64,000 nucleotides of DNA from Paracentrotus lividus. Its lineage: Eukaryota > Echinodermata > Echinoidea > Camarodonta > Echinidae. The position numbers and the translations under genes are program-made. The number at the start of each line of letters is the position of its first letter. Position 1 is the stretch's first letter. The notes under the pieces were generated by a model. That model was not told the origin of the DNA. It saw only the letters and a program-made list of their open reading frames with translations, and did no database searches. The stretch is taken from NCBI GenBank assembly GCA_940671915.1, contig CALNVZ010003426.1:14470512-14534511 (forward strand), written 5' to 3'. This document shows positions 43,128-55,269 of the stretch, piece by piece.

Positions 43128-44717
43128 TCATTTGTAATGTTACCCAGTAACGAAAGAGTAATTTTCTTCTCCAAACATGCCTGTTTTATGATGCAATGTG
43201 TATTAGTCATTATAGGCTAATTTACTGATTATTTATGTGTTTTCATCATCTACATGTATATTTATTTGGACTAAATTTTGAATGATGTTCAGTACATAAT
43301 CTTACTGCGTGTTATTTTCCCCTTTTAGTTCACTCCCAGATAATGACATGCTTGGGACCAAGTAAATTTTCTCATTTTCACAAAATCTTGTCATATTGGT
43401 GCTTGTTATGGCATAAGTGACTTTATAATATTAAGCAGTCTTGTGAATATTTTAAAAATGTTTTCATAAACTGAAATATAACAGTTGAAATAACTGCAGG
43501 AATGTGTTGGCAGAGTGCTGTAGAACAGTTGTTTCATAAGCAGCACATACTGAGTTTTGAAAGTATACTAATAGTAGTGAACACCCCTACAAGGTGTCAC
43601 TAAACTAGTACTGACCTCTTTGCTAGCAACAATGAACTTTTCCCACATTTGTACTAAACAAAAAGTTGTGAACTTTATTTTGTATTTAATGCTGGTGCTA
43701 AATGAGCTTGCCATATACATTTGTAATCAACATTAAAGTTAAACCACTAGGTAGTAGGCTTAAAGTTAGGATAAAAATTCTCATTTTTTATGAGCGATTT
43801 GAAGGTGCAATTCCATTTAAGACTTTTGACTTACCAAAAATCTAAGAATTTATGCTTCACTGCCAAAAATAGGCTTGAACAGAATTCTTAGTAAGCCGTA
43901 TTTATGGAATACGCATTTTAAAGATAAGCGAAAATGCTTAACTTTCATGCTTTTATGGAATACGGGCCCTGGCTGCCATGATGCTAAAATTATCTTTGGA
44001 TATAAAAGGTTTCGGGAATACTTGCAGGCACCTAATGACCGGAGTAATACGATATTGTCAAGCACAAAGACATGAATTTTTTTTTCATATTAGACACTAT
44101 AAAATACAAATTACATGTCCTGGAAGAACTGACTTCACAATCTGTGTCTATTTTGTCTTATGAAATGTTACAAAAAAAACAAGTCTGTGCCTATCTGTGC
44201 TTCATAAATAGAGTACTATTAACAGTTTGTATTGCTTCATATACATTTGCCCCAAAATTTGACCTAACTGCTTATGTGTATGTAGGGCATTGATAGAATT
44301 AATCTCATTTACAAACTCGGAATAATGCTGCCTGGTAACTCCCCAGTGATTTTCTATGCATATCATTATTGTGAAATCAGACCAACAACTAAACAAAAGC
44401 CTTAAACCAAACACATTATGACTTACAACTGTATCCGTTTGTCTACAGCCTGTTTGTCATGTCACTTGGGCATTAGATTTCATCATTATCTTGCATATTA
44501 AAGATCCCCAAAGGCCGACATTAACTGCTACAACAGGAGAAGGTTTCAATGGCTGGTTTTACAAATGGTAATAAAAAGGGTAATAAGAGGCAGTCTGGGT
44601 TTGTTTAAATTTAAGATTTGTACAATAAATGGCAGTTTAGCTTTTAGAATTGTCAGTTTTAAGAATTGTTCGTGTTTTCCAATCTCAGGAAATAAAATGT
44701 GTTGTGGTTGAAAGTGT
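43128..44717. other. AT-rich 3' flank, no gene seen
   Basis: No protein-like frame or RNA gene recognised. TATGGAATACG occurs twice near 43908 and 43955 around a short palindromic stretch. Confidence 0.5.
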
Positions 44718-44860
44718 CTGGAGGGCATTTCATCAAAGGACTTGTCGGACGTTTTATCTGACAAATTTGCTCTCAGCCAATCAGTTGCAAGCATTTCAGT
44801 AGTTTATAACAGTTTGTCGGATAAAACATCCGACAAGTCCTTTGGTGAAACGCCCCCCAG
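44718..44860. mobile_element. MITE family C, copy 2
   Basis: Same arms as copy 1. The ends read CTGGAGGGCATTTC and, complemented, CTGGGGGGCGTTTC. Palindromic and non-coding. Confidence 0.88.
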
Positions 44861-45030
44861 GTATCATAAGGAGTAAAAAAGTAGTCGAAGTGTGTCAGTA
44901 AGTTACGTGTGTAAATACCATGGTACTTTCTTTATGCTGTAACCGTATTCAAAAGGATACTTCAACATGTTTTACTTCTCAATGCTTCATGTCTTTGTGT
45001 TTAATAAATGTTAACTTTTTGTATAAAAAC

Positions 45031-46181
45031 CTCTGAAATGCATTGTTGTATTTGGAAGCTATTTCTTATATCTGCTGGTGGGGCGTACTCAAACTTTATA
45101 CCAAGTTTAGGTTTGAATAATGAAAACATGATGTTGAATTTGTTTTTGTTTTGTTAAATGCATATAAAGACAATATAAAATTTTAGTTTGTTTGAAAACC
45201 AGGGAAATTTATTCATTGTTGATGATAGATTCATCTGGAACCCGCGGCCTGTGTTTTCAAAACTGGTCTAAATGTAGCCCAGGTTCATGACTACCCAAGT
45301 GTGCTGCTAATATAGCCCTCCACAAATGTTTGAAGTATTCTGGATCAATCTATTCATTCATTCGTCATTTGACCAACCCACCACTAGCACTTTCATGAGC
45401 CTGAACTTATCCTTTTTTTGTGGTTTGTAATTTGACTAAAGGTGGTGTCTCATATTTCAAGATGTTTCCAAGACTAGCTAATGTCTCCGAGACTCGGGAT
45501 ACGTCTTCTAGACACCGAAGCCCATATTCTGCTAAGAAGACTAAGTTTGTATGCGTCGCAATCTTGTACAACTCTATTATGCGATCCGCATCAGACAAAA
45601 GGATCGCAGTTTATCGCACAATAGATTTTACGAACTTGCGGCGCATACAAACTCTGTCTTCATAGCAGAATATGTGCCCGAGACTCGGGATATGTCTTCT
45701 AGACTCAAAAGACTCGGAAGAAGTCTCCGAGGCGGGAAAAATCTCATTTATTATGAACATGTTCAATTTTCTTCGAGACGTCCCCGCAGACTGGTCTCAA
45801 ACCTGTCTCATGGTATACGTCTTCTAGACTCCAAAGACTCGGAAGACGTCTCCGAGACGGGAAAATCTCATTTATTATGAACATGTTCAATTTTCTTCGA
45901 GACGTCCCCGCAGACTGGTCTCAAACCTGTCTCAAACCTGTCTCATGGGATACGTCTTCTAGACTCCAAAGACTCGGAAGACGTCTCCGAGACGGGAAAA
46001 ATCTCATTTATTATGAACATGTTCAATTTTCTTCGAGCACGTCCAGCAGACTGGGGGGCGTTTCATGAAAGGACGTTGTCGGACGTTTTATGCCGACAAA
46101 CTGTTATAGCCTACTAAATGCTTGCATCTGATTGGCTAAGAGCAAATTGTCGGATAACAATGTCCGACATGTCATAAAACT
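45031..46181 (+). repeat. 1.15-kb tandem unit, copy 1
   Basis: Starts CTCTGAAATGCATTGTTGTA and ends with the truncated family C MITE. It contains an inverted repeat (CATATTCTGCTAAGAAGACT vs its near complement at about 45633-45672). Three ~125-135-bp repeats begin CTTCTAGACTC at 45696, 45821 and 45956. No gene. Confidence 0.9.
46051..46173. mobile_element. MITE family C, copy 3, right end truncated
   Basis: The left arm begins CTGGGGGGCGTTTCATGAAA. The right arm breaks off after TCCGACATGTC, at the junction of the 1.15-kb duplication. Confidence 0.82.
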
Positions 46182-47337
46182 CTCTGAAATGCATTGTTGT
46201 ATTTGAAGCTATTCTTATATCTGCTGGTGGGGCGTACTCAACATTTATACCAGTTTAGGTTTGAATAATGAAACATGATGTTGAATTTGTTTTTGTTTTT
46301 GTTAAATGCATATAAAGACAATATAAAATTTTAGTTTGTTTGAAAAGCCAGGGAAATTATTCATTGTTGATGATAGATTCATCTGGAACCCGCGGCCTGT
46401 GTTTTCAAAACTGGTCTAAATGTAGCCAGGTTCATGACTACCCAAGTGTGCTGCTAATATAGCCTCCACAATGTTTGAAGTATTCTGGATCAATCTATTC
46501 ATTCATTCGTCATTTGACCAACCCACCACTAGCACTTTCATGAGCCTGACTTATCCTTTTTTTGTGGTTTGTAATTTGACTAAAGGTGGTGTCTCATATT
46601 TCAAGATGTTTCCAAGACTAGCTAATGTCTCCGAGACTCGGATACGTCTTCTAGACACCGAAGCCCATATTCTGCTAAGAGAGCTAAGTTTGTATGCGTC
46701 GCAATCTTGTACAACTCTATTATGCGATCCGCATCAGAACAAAAGGATCGCAGTTTATCGCACAATAGATTTTACGAACTTGCGGCGCATACAAACTCTG
46801 TCTTTCATGCGAATATGTGCCCGAGACTCGGGATATGTCTTCTAGGACTCAAAAGACTCGGAAGAAGTCTCGCGAGGCGGGAAAAATCTCATTTATTATG
46901 AACATGTCAATTTTCTTCGAGACGTCCCGCGCAGACTGGTCTCAAACCTGTCTCATGGTATACGTCTTCTAGACTCCAAGACTCGGAAGACGTCTCCGAG
47001 AGGGAAAATCTCATTTATTATGAACATGTTCAATTTTCTTCGAGACGTCCCCGCAGACTGGTCTCAACCTGTCTCAAACCTGTCTCATGGGATACGTCTT
47101 CTAGACTCCAAAGACTCGGAAGACGTCTCCGAGACGGGAAAATCTCATTTATTATGAACATGTTCAATTTTCTTCGAGACGTCCCAGCAGACTGGGGGCG
47201 TTTCATGAAAGGACTTGTCGGACGTTTTATCCGACAAATTGTTATAAGCTACTGAAATGCTTGCATCTGATTTGGCTGTATAGAGCAAATTTGTCGGATA
47301 AAATGTCCGACAAGTCCTTTGATGAAATGGCCCCCAG
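46182..47337 (+). repeat. 1.15-kb tandem unit, copy 2
   Basis: Collinear with copy 1 along its whole length. Nearly all differences are single-base deletions or insertions (for example TTTGGAAGC vs TTTGAAGC and GCCCAGG vs GCCAGG). The inner 125-135-bp repeats start near 46838, 46966 and 47099. Confidence 0.9.
47192..47337. mobile_element. MITE family C, copy 4
   Basis: Complete palindrome from CTGGGGGCGTTTCATGAAAG to GATGAAATGGCCCCCAG, at the end of the second 1.15-kb unit. Confidence 0.85.
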
Positions 47338-48250
47338 GTCTCAGACCTGTCTCAAACCTGTCTCATGGCAGGTGAGATACAACCACAACCCCCGTCATAT
47401 AATTTTCTTTTAACTCTTCGTCAAATTAAAAAAGTTACCTAGATTCTCAATCTGATTGAGAACTCACAAATCACATCACATCAGAGTTCACCAATTCAAT
47501 AACAATGGCATTCACAAGATTGCTGTGATATTACGGGAAATGGTGTTATTATGATTTGCTAGATAGGAGCCGGGTGATATTCTGATCTCACATAGAGATA
47601 AAATGAAAGCGCGATTTATAAAGCCCTAGCTAGTTCATAAGAAACGTGATCTGTGACGCAATACCAAGCTGTGTTGTACAAGCTCTCCCCTTCCCTTCTA
47701 TTGTGATGTGTGTTGTATTTATTCATTTTTTTTTTAATCATGATTTTAATAACATGTATTTTAATAACATGAACGGAGAGGGGACGGCAGCCTTTTAATG
47801 AAATAAGTTTTTTTGGGGGGATGCTTCTTAATTTCTTTTCTAAAGTTCATCAATTACTGCACCGTTATTCCTGAAAATTTTGTTTACACAAAGCTCTTTC
47901 ATTTCGTCGAGTGCGATTAGTTTCACCATTCGTATATACACAGTTGCCGCAAATTTGTTAATACCCCTGTCGATTTTTTAGTTTTTTTATTCGTGCTTTT
48001 AACTTAATGCGTTTCCTCAAACTGTTTTGCGATCAATATGCTACCTACAACTAAACAATGAGGAAACTCTGGAAAACGTCCAGGCTGCGTAAGGTTGCAT
48101 GGTCGTTGGGCCATTATGCGATTCTTCAACTTCCCAGGCACATTTCGAAAGGGATTCTTGTCATGTCATCGAATTTTCCTCTCCTGATCATTCATTTTTG
48201 ATTGTCCTTGTCCGAGACCCTCGCTGAATGTTTAGGACATAATGTTAATG
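47338..48250. other. Gene-free stretch
   Basis: Mixed-composition sequence with poly-T tracts. Nothing recognisable as a gene or repeat family. Confidence 0.5.
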
Positions 48251-49019
48251 TGAGTTAGGGTGTGTGTGTGTGTGGGTGTGTGTGTGTATGTGTGTGTGTG
48301 TGAATAACACACAGTATTCAGACGATTGCAAAATTTCAATTGTGCCAAGGGAATGGATGAATATTAAACCAAATGTTTCAAAAATATATGCACACACACA
48401 TAAACACACACATCCTCCCAGCACTTGCTGGTACCCTTTTTATTTGGATCTGAAACAGAAAAACTTCAGAAGACTGCAAAATCTCATTTGTGCCAAGTGG
48501 ATGGATGGAGATTAAACCATATGTTGAAAGAATATGTGCACACACACATAAACACATACACGCACCCAGAAACACCGTAAACAGTTTATGATAATACGTC
48601 AATTTTCTGATAAAGCATTGATGTTTTGTTTACGAAGACCATTGAACAAAAGGTAGGGACCAACGAACGTAGAGGGCGTCAACAGCTTCGCCAGTTGCTC
48701 TAAGGAAGGCCAACTGCATACGCGCATGCAGCTGAGATATGCGCACATTTAAGTAGGCATGCCAACGAAATCACACATCGATTCAACACTACGATGGATA
48801 GTTAGCGATCATAAAAACAAAATGAAAGATTATGACCATTTTAAGAAAGATTAAGATGTTTAAAAAATATTTATTGTTAGAAATTAATAAGGTTAACATA
48901 AATCAATATTGCACAACCTGCAAATTTAACTTTTAAAATCTATAATCTTTATCATGTTCATGATTATTGTTATCAGCGATTGTACCAGGCGGCTACATTC
49001 ATGTGATTTTTGACAAGAC

Positions 49020-49400
49020 GATTTTGGGCCGCTCGCAAAGCATGTCGGGATGGTCACACACCGCTCTATTTTTTTTGGCTGAGCCAGCTATACGTAGCCT
49101 GAGCTGAGCCGCATACACACGTGTGTGCATGAGCGCTGCGCTGACGCGCGCAGCTATACTAGCTTGCTTAGCCAGCGCAGCGCCAACAGCCCTTGCGCCT
49201 AAGCCCCCGGCGCAGGTGAAGTGCATGTAGGCCTATCTGATCACGGCTCGAGCAGCTGAGCTGCTGCCGCAGATACCACCGCCGCGCGCCCCCTCCTTGC
49301 CCTAAGCCCATGGCGCACGGCGACACTAGCGTGATCACCTGGCTTGGGTATATCTAGCTGAATTTCCTAGCCTAGCGGGGCCCGGGGCTATAGCCTATAG
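49020..49400. other. GC/CpG-rich patch, gene not found
   Basis: A marked rise in G+C with GCGC, CGCCGCGCGCCCC and CTGAGC repeats compared with the AT-rich surroundings. It could be a promoter CpG patch of a gene outside what I can resolve, or part of the inverted-repeat element. Confidence 0.35.
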
Positions 49401-49504
49401 CCTGCCTTTGACCTAAGAAACTCCAAGGTCAAGGAAGCCTCCTATATCGTCAGATCATTAAAAATGAGGCCAAGACCCTGGATTATATCGTCAGCTTCGT
49501 AAAC

Positions 49505-50225
49505 AGAGTAGATCTAACGTTAGATTCTAACGTTAGATCTAACAGTTAGGCCTAACTTAGTTAAGGGTCTAACGTTGTCGTTAGAATTTTAGATCTAACA
49601 GCGCTATGATGACTAGATAGAGTAAGACTAAAGTTAGATCTAACGTTAACGTTAAGTTTAACTTGAAGTTGATGATGATCTCTGAGACTCTGTCGAATTT
49701 TACTTTGTTAGAGAAGTGTGTTCTGCTTTAAAATTTAGGTTCTGCTTTGTCAACTAAACCGCGCCCCCGAGAAGAGCCAACTAGGACCGCCCTAACTAAG
49801 GCCTAATTTTTTTTTTTCTTTTTTTTTTCTTTTTATACGACTTGACATTGTTTTTCCGGGGAAAAGAGGTGATGAATGACACGCGACTCGCCGCAAGAAT
49901 TGACATGCGCGGGCCCAGTCATCACAGAAACAAATAGATCTAGATCTAACTGTTAGATCTAAGTAACGTTAAAAGATCTAAATCCATTGACATTTGACAT
50001 TTTAAACTTTTAAGTATTAACAGACATGGTTGTTTAGGCCTAGGCTAGGCGTCCTATGTCAGGTTTGTAGTTTGTCGCCGCGGCCGCTAGCGCGGCTGCG
50101 TTATCATTACTTTGGCCTATACGTCTATAACCGGGAATGTCGATCATTACATCGTCGCCACTACTTTACTCTGTATTTTTTAGCTAAAATCTAAGGTTTA
50201 ACGATAACCGTAAGATCTAAGCCCT
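49505..50225. repeat. Cluster of AGATCTAACGTTA motifs
   Basis: TAACGTTAGATCTAAC-like direct and palindromic copies at about 49515-49550, 49560-49600, 49630-49665, 49935-49980 and 50185-50220. Confidence 0.7.
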
Positions 50226-51389
50226 TCGACAAAAAACCTTCACAGTATCTATTTCCTCGGTAAAAAGAAAAAAAAAATAGAAATCTGACGCTCATATTCC
50301 TGCAGTATTTCACACGTTTACTTATCTTCTTAAATCCAACTCTTCAACAGCCATGCATAGCAGACCGATCCAAGTGTAAACTTTGCAGTTTCACAGCGAA
50401 AATATTTGCTTTGGGAGAGTTGTCAACCCGCCACTTAATTTATTTTCGTTAATTATACACAATAAAGAAATGTTTCTAAATTTAGATATTTTTTTACTAA
50501 AAATATTTAAAGTATTTAATGAAATAATGTTATAAATTTTGGCAGTTCAATATATAGTTTTTGATAATAAATGAAAAAAAAAAATCTGTATTTCTTGTCC
50601 TTTTGTAATCATACAAACATCGAAACGGACCGTCTATTTTTTTTCTTGGTCACAAAAATAGAGCGGAGTTGGCCTTCCTTAGAGCAACACGCGAAGCTGT
50701 TGACGCCCTCTACGTTCGTTGGTAGGGACTTACTACGTCCCCAAAAGCTGTTTGTGTGCTGGTTTAGATTAGATAGGTGTGTGAGGGTGTCTTGGTTTGT
50801 GTGTGTGATGAGCATGTGGGTGTGCATGAGGGTGTGTGTGTGGTTGTTTATCTTCGTGCATGCACATCAATTATAAATTCTCAATTTGTGTATTCTTCAC
50901 CCAGCCACTTTGGGCAAGTGAGATTTTTCAGTCTTCTGAAGATTGTAATTAAGTTATGCGTGCAAAGATCCAGATACTAGAAGGATGACTCTACCAAGAC
51001 ATATCATGAAACCCATGATTAAATATTCATACTTTTCATCACACAACTTCAAATAACATTTTTTCCTGACTCCTATGTAAAGTTCTTTTACTTGTCTTAA
51101 AATGGAGAGTTTTCTAATTGTTAAAGGAAAATATGGAGAGAAACTATTCAAACGAAGATTTAAATAATGTTGATTTAACGGCTGTGAACAGTTTGTTATT
51201 ATTTTTAAATTTTAAAATGGCTCGTACTGTTGATTTATAACAGCTTTAAACATTGTTATTGTTAAAGGTGGTGTATATATAGTTATGGAAGAGGGAAAAT
51301 TTTAATTTAGTTCACGTTAGATAATATAATTAAAAGATTGAATCTTATAACTATAATTCAGAAAGTTATATTAATTGAAATATCGCTTT

Positions 51390-51765
51390 AGAGTCTTTAT
51401 TTCACAATATAAGTATAAAATGTGTTAGGTCGGGGATCCGATTAATGTTAGCGAACAGGCAACGCTCACGTGAAAAACCAATGGGGATTATCTTGTGTGG
51501 GTGATTCACACAGATCGTTACCGTCATGTGGTCAGTTGCATGCCCTAAGCTCTGGCGAGCGGGCAGCTCAGCAAAGGTATATATAAAAAAAATATATGAT
51601 GCTTCATTCAAACTTTTTCACTGAAATTCACCGGAAATCATGATAGGAATATCACAAGATTTCCCAGACATATATATATCTTTCAGTGCGATATGGTCAA
51701 CATGAGACTATATTTGAAAGGTTTTATGCCAATTCCTTTTTTGTTACCAAAACTATACACCAGGT
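51390..51765 (+). repeat. Interspersed repeat family F, copy 2
   Basis: Collinear with the 13.1-kb copy over about 350 bp with substitutions and small indels. It ends just downstream (in transcription sense) of the first tRNA-Leu gene. Confidence 0.85.
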
Positions 51766-51829
51766 TTAATATTATTTTTGTTAAGATTCCAAAATACATT
51801 TTTTTTTCCTGAAAGGAACAAAAATACTT

Positions 51830-51958
51830 TGTCAGAAGTGGGATTCGAACCCACGCCTCCATTTGGAGACCAGAACACTCCATGAACCACCCTCCTGACG
51901 TGACAGGCAAGGTTTTATACCTTGAGTCTGGCGCCTTTGACCACTCGGCCATCCTGAC
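51830..51958 (-). tRNA. tRNA-Leu(CAA) with 45-nt intron
   Basis: Reads on the minus strand from 51958: GTCAGGATGGCCGAGTGGTC (acceptor and D arm, box A), anticodon stem CCAGA, anticodon CAA at 51924-51922, intron 51920-51876 after position 37, then TCTGG, the long variable arm, GGTTCGAATCCC (box B) and TTCTGAC. The discriminator A is at 51830. The 7-bp acceptor stem pairs with one G-T. A T5 run follows on the minus strand near 51818-51822 (Pol III terminator). This is the standard eukaryotic intron-containing leucine tRNA and reads UUG codons. Confidence 0.97.
51876..51920 (-). other. Intron of the first tRNA-Leu gene
   Basis: Canonical position 37/38. It starts GTATAAAACCTTG and contains GGTGGTTCATGGAGTG near its 3' end. 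Both blocks recur in the second copy's intron. Confidence 0.9.
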
Positions 51959-52664
51959 AAGTTGGTATTCCTAGTAAAATTAAGAACCATCAATGGCTTT
52001 ACACATTTCTAAGGTAAAAAAATATATTTTCGTAGCACCCATCGTTATCTATCTCCGTGTCGGGTGGGTAAGGGGGGGGGGGGGCGGGTGGTGGAGGTGG
52101 ATGGCTCAAACTTTGTACACCCTCATTCATTTATTTGTCTGACATGGATAGTTTTTAAATTGTTGATGAAAAATATCGAATGAACCTGGTGAAACAAATA
52201 TTTAAATGAATGTTTATTTATAACTGCTTTCAAGTGATATTTATAATCATTTTAAAAATTCAAAGGCCTTTTTTTTCCTAACAGTGCCCTACTTTGACAA
52301 AATTAATAAGTAACCAAAGTTTCATTTCCTGTAGAAGAGCAAAAGGTATCCACAATTTGAATTGATGTTAATGTATATGTCTTACATAAAATATCTATAA
52401 TCTGGATAAACGTTTATATCTGAAATTTGGCCAGGATGAAGATGGCACTGAACGAAATATGAATACATCAAGAGCTCAAAATTGATTGATGTTTTACTTA
52501 CTTTCTTTTTTCTAAGTAGGTTAGGCCTAGAGTTTATTATTTTTTCAGGTGTTAAAATAATTTTTATCATTAAAAAAAAATTTTTTTTAAAGGACGGTAT
52601 ATTTACCTAAATTATAATTTAGGTTGTTTCTTTTTCAGCATTGTTGCATCGAGCAAAATATTAT

Positions 52665-52792
52665 TGTCAGAAGTGGGATTCGAACCCACGCCTCCATTCG
52701 GAGACCAGAACACTCATGAACCACCTACGTGAAGTAATTGGTAAGATTTTATACCTTGAGTCTGGCGCCTTAGACCACTCGGCCATCCTGAC
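52665..52792 (-). tRNA. tRNA-Leu(CAA) with 44-nt intron
   Basis: Same gene type 835 bp away, same strand. The mature sequence is nearly identical (GGTCTAAGG vs GGTCAAAGG in the D arm, CCGAATGG vs CCAAATGG in the variable arm). Anticodon CAA lies at 52758-52756, intron 52754-52711, box B GGTTCGAATCCC, discriminator A at 52665. A short T4 run follows on the minus strand. Confidence 0.97.
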
Positions 52793-53004
52793 AAGTTGAA
52801 ACATTCAATAGGCATATCTTATTAATTTAATCTGTTTGCTATTATGTTAGATGGTATCCCCAAGCGTATTCGGTTTAAAGTGCAATGTAAAAAATACCTC
52901 TTTAACAATCTTAGGTAATTAATGAGTTAAATTCTGAGTTGTTTCATACTTGTTGACCAGCCTATACGTGTGTGTGTTTTGTATTTGTATTTGTGTGTGT
53001 GTGA

Positions 53005-53039
<35 letters not shown>

Positions 53040-54690
53040 ATGTGAGTGTCTTTATGTGTGCATATTTACTTACCTTGTTTAATGTACATATCTGTAGTTT
53101 AGATCTCTGCATATTGTGTATTTTCCTTCATTATTTATACTTCTTTTAGTGTAGGGCCCCACTCACAAGCTTTTCTTCTTAGGGGTCCTAGAAGACCCTG
53201 TCATATGTTTATTGTATTTTACGTACCACCTGATCATTGACTAACGTTTTGTACTCATATGTCTGGTTTTTGAATAAATTAAACTGGAAACTTGAACTTG
53301 ACACCTACCCACTGCACATCCACCCTCTTGGATAAGTACCCCCTAGAACATCTATCCGAGCACATCTACCCCCGGACATTCACCCCATTTGTCAGGTATT
53401 GACTTTCTCCTCCATTGACTTTATGTACAGAAGTTTAACAAAAGTGAAATTTTTTGTTGTTATTTTTTGTCCATTAGACTGTGAGTTATTTAATGAAACT
53501 TCGCACATAGCTTCAACTGATCTCTAACTAACATAAGCTTAGACCAAATTAGGTATGCGAGAAGTCACTGAAACATGAAGAAGCCCTAAACATTCCTCCC
53601 CGAAAAGAATTGTTATGTTTAATCAAAAAAAGAAATTAATCTCTATTCCATACATGAAAAAAAATTGCCTTTTCCGGTCTCACGTGCTTACTGAAGCATG
53701 AATTCATAAATAAGTGACATTGGATCATTTACACATGCCCAAAGGTTATAAGTATAATAAAATAAATGTTATTGGGATGATTGTCAGTGAAAAAAAGTAC
53801 TGCAATACCTGCTGATAAATTTAAAATGGACTATTTTTGTTTGTTTTATGCATTCATTCAACCGTAAATGAAGGGATATTGTTTGCAAAATCGAAAATAT
53901 ACATCCAAAAACAGGAATTCCATCATATATAATCAAATATACCACGTGAAATAAGCAAAAACAACAGTTTTTGTAATCATAACCCAGTGCTCACTCAGTC
54001 GTGTAATTTAACCGTGAACTCATTTTGTATGATAGGGCACAAATGTGACATCATTTTTGACAAGTATAGTGTTGAAAAATTTGGATATTGTTTCGAAATC
54101 AATTATTCAAAGTGATAATCGGCTTGTGAATTAAAAAAAAAAAAAATAATAGATATGAATTAAAAAAAAATTAAATGACACGTTTGAATTCAAACGTTGC
54201 TCACGAAAGCATGACATAATTTTTGTTCTTAAAAATCGCTCACATAATAGTTAATAAAAATTACCTACATGGACTTATAATTAGATCTTTTCAACCCCTC
54301 CTGGTTTAAAAGTTATTGATATCTGAAATAGGGGAGGGGGGATTTTATTTTAGTGTTGTGTTTATATCCACCGTTATATAGAATATCAGGGTGTTCTTCA
54401 ATTGGGTTTCTTTCTTGAGATTGAATGGAAATATCATTCCATACTGAATGCCACTCCTTTTCTTTGGATTTTTCCCATTTTCATATGAAAAATGGCGTCA
54501 GAAAAATTTAACGAAAAATATTGAAATATATATTTTTTTTTTCAGACTAAAATCACATTACGATGATAAAGATTTTTTTTTTCTACAACACTTTTTTTTT
54601 ACAGTTGTAGTTAACAGCGGTTGTGTAAAGTTTTAAACAAGTTGTGTAATTTTTTTTTACACAGCGTTTTAACAGTGTAATTTTATACCC
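52793..54690. other. Gene-free stretch with a GT microsatellite
   Basis: A (GT)n-rich tract lies at about 52969-53057. GTTTTTGAATAAATTAAACT near 53265 resembles a LINE 3' tail but no coding part is seen. The rest is AT-rich. Confidence 0.5.
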
Positions 54691-55269
54691 TAACCAACCT
54701 AAAAATCTACTTGATAAATTTCGTTATTTATTGGTGTAACCATTATTGAGGTCTTAATTTCTTTTCAAAGTAAATGCGATGTATATTCCGAAGGTCTTGT
54801 TGTGATTATTATTTATCCCGACAGGTGCCATATGAATATTTCGCGTTCAAGATTGGGGTTTCTTGTTTGAATTCCTACCTCAGCACACTTCAAAATATAT
54901 AATCATGAATCTCAATTTTGACCTTAATCAATAATTTCAATTAAAAACAGACTTTGCTTATAATTGTGATAAATGGGAAAAGGAGATTGACCTTATGTAA
55001 AAATTTTTTTTTCACTTGGCTTACAAGGTTATAGTTAATTTTTTGAGCGTCATTTGAATATTTGTAATTAAATGCATTTGATCATAGGTAAGATTTTTAC
55101 TATTCCAATTACAATACAAATATTGCTGGTAGATCTTTGTCATTAGCCCTGATTTTTTTTAATTAAAAAAATATATGTTTACTTGTCACCTTGTGTATTG
55201 TCTTTTTGGTTCAATGCACAGAAGTCATCTAAGAATCTCGGCTCTTCATCCTCTTTTCATTTACAACTA

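Larger units (their letters stand above)
48260..50955. repeat. Large inverted repeat with GC-rich core
   Basis: CCAACGAACGTAGAGGGCGT then CAACAGCTTCGC and TTGCTCTAAGGAAGGCCAAC at about 48659-48718 recur inverted at about 50670-50729. Outside them CTTCAGAAGACTG..AAAATCTCA at 48467 recurs inverted near 50920-50940. The left arm has a second tandem copy at ~48310-48420. The CA/GT runs lie within the arms. The core 49.0-49.4 kb is GC-rich. No frame looks coding. Confidence 0.75.

Noticed and set aside
51683..51952. 89-codon minus-strand frame starting MAEWSKAPDS
   Set aside because: It lies across the tRNA-Leu gene. This is a frequent false protein from tRNA genes.
53150..53300. Possible LINE 3' tail (GAATAAATTAAACT)
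   Set aside because: No coding remnant or clear boundary. Left as intergenic.
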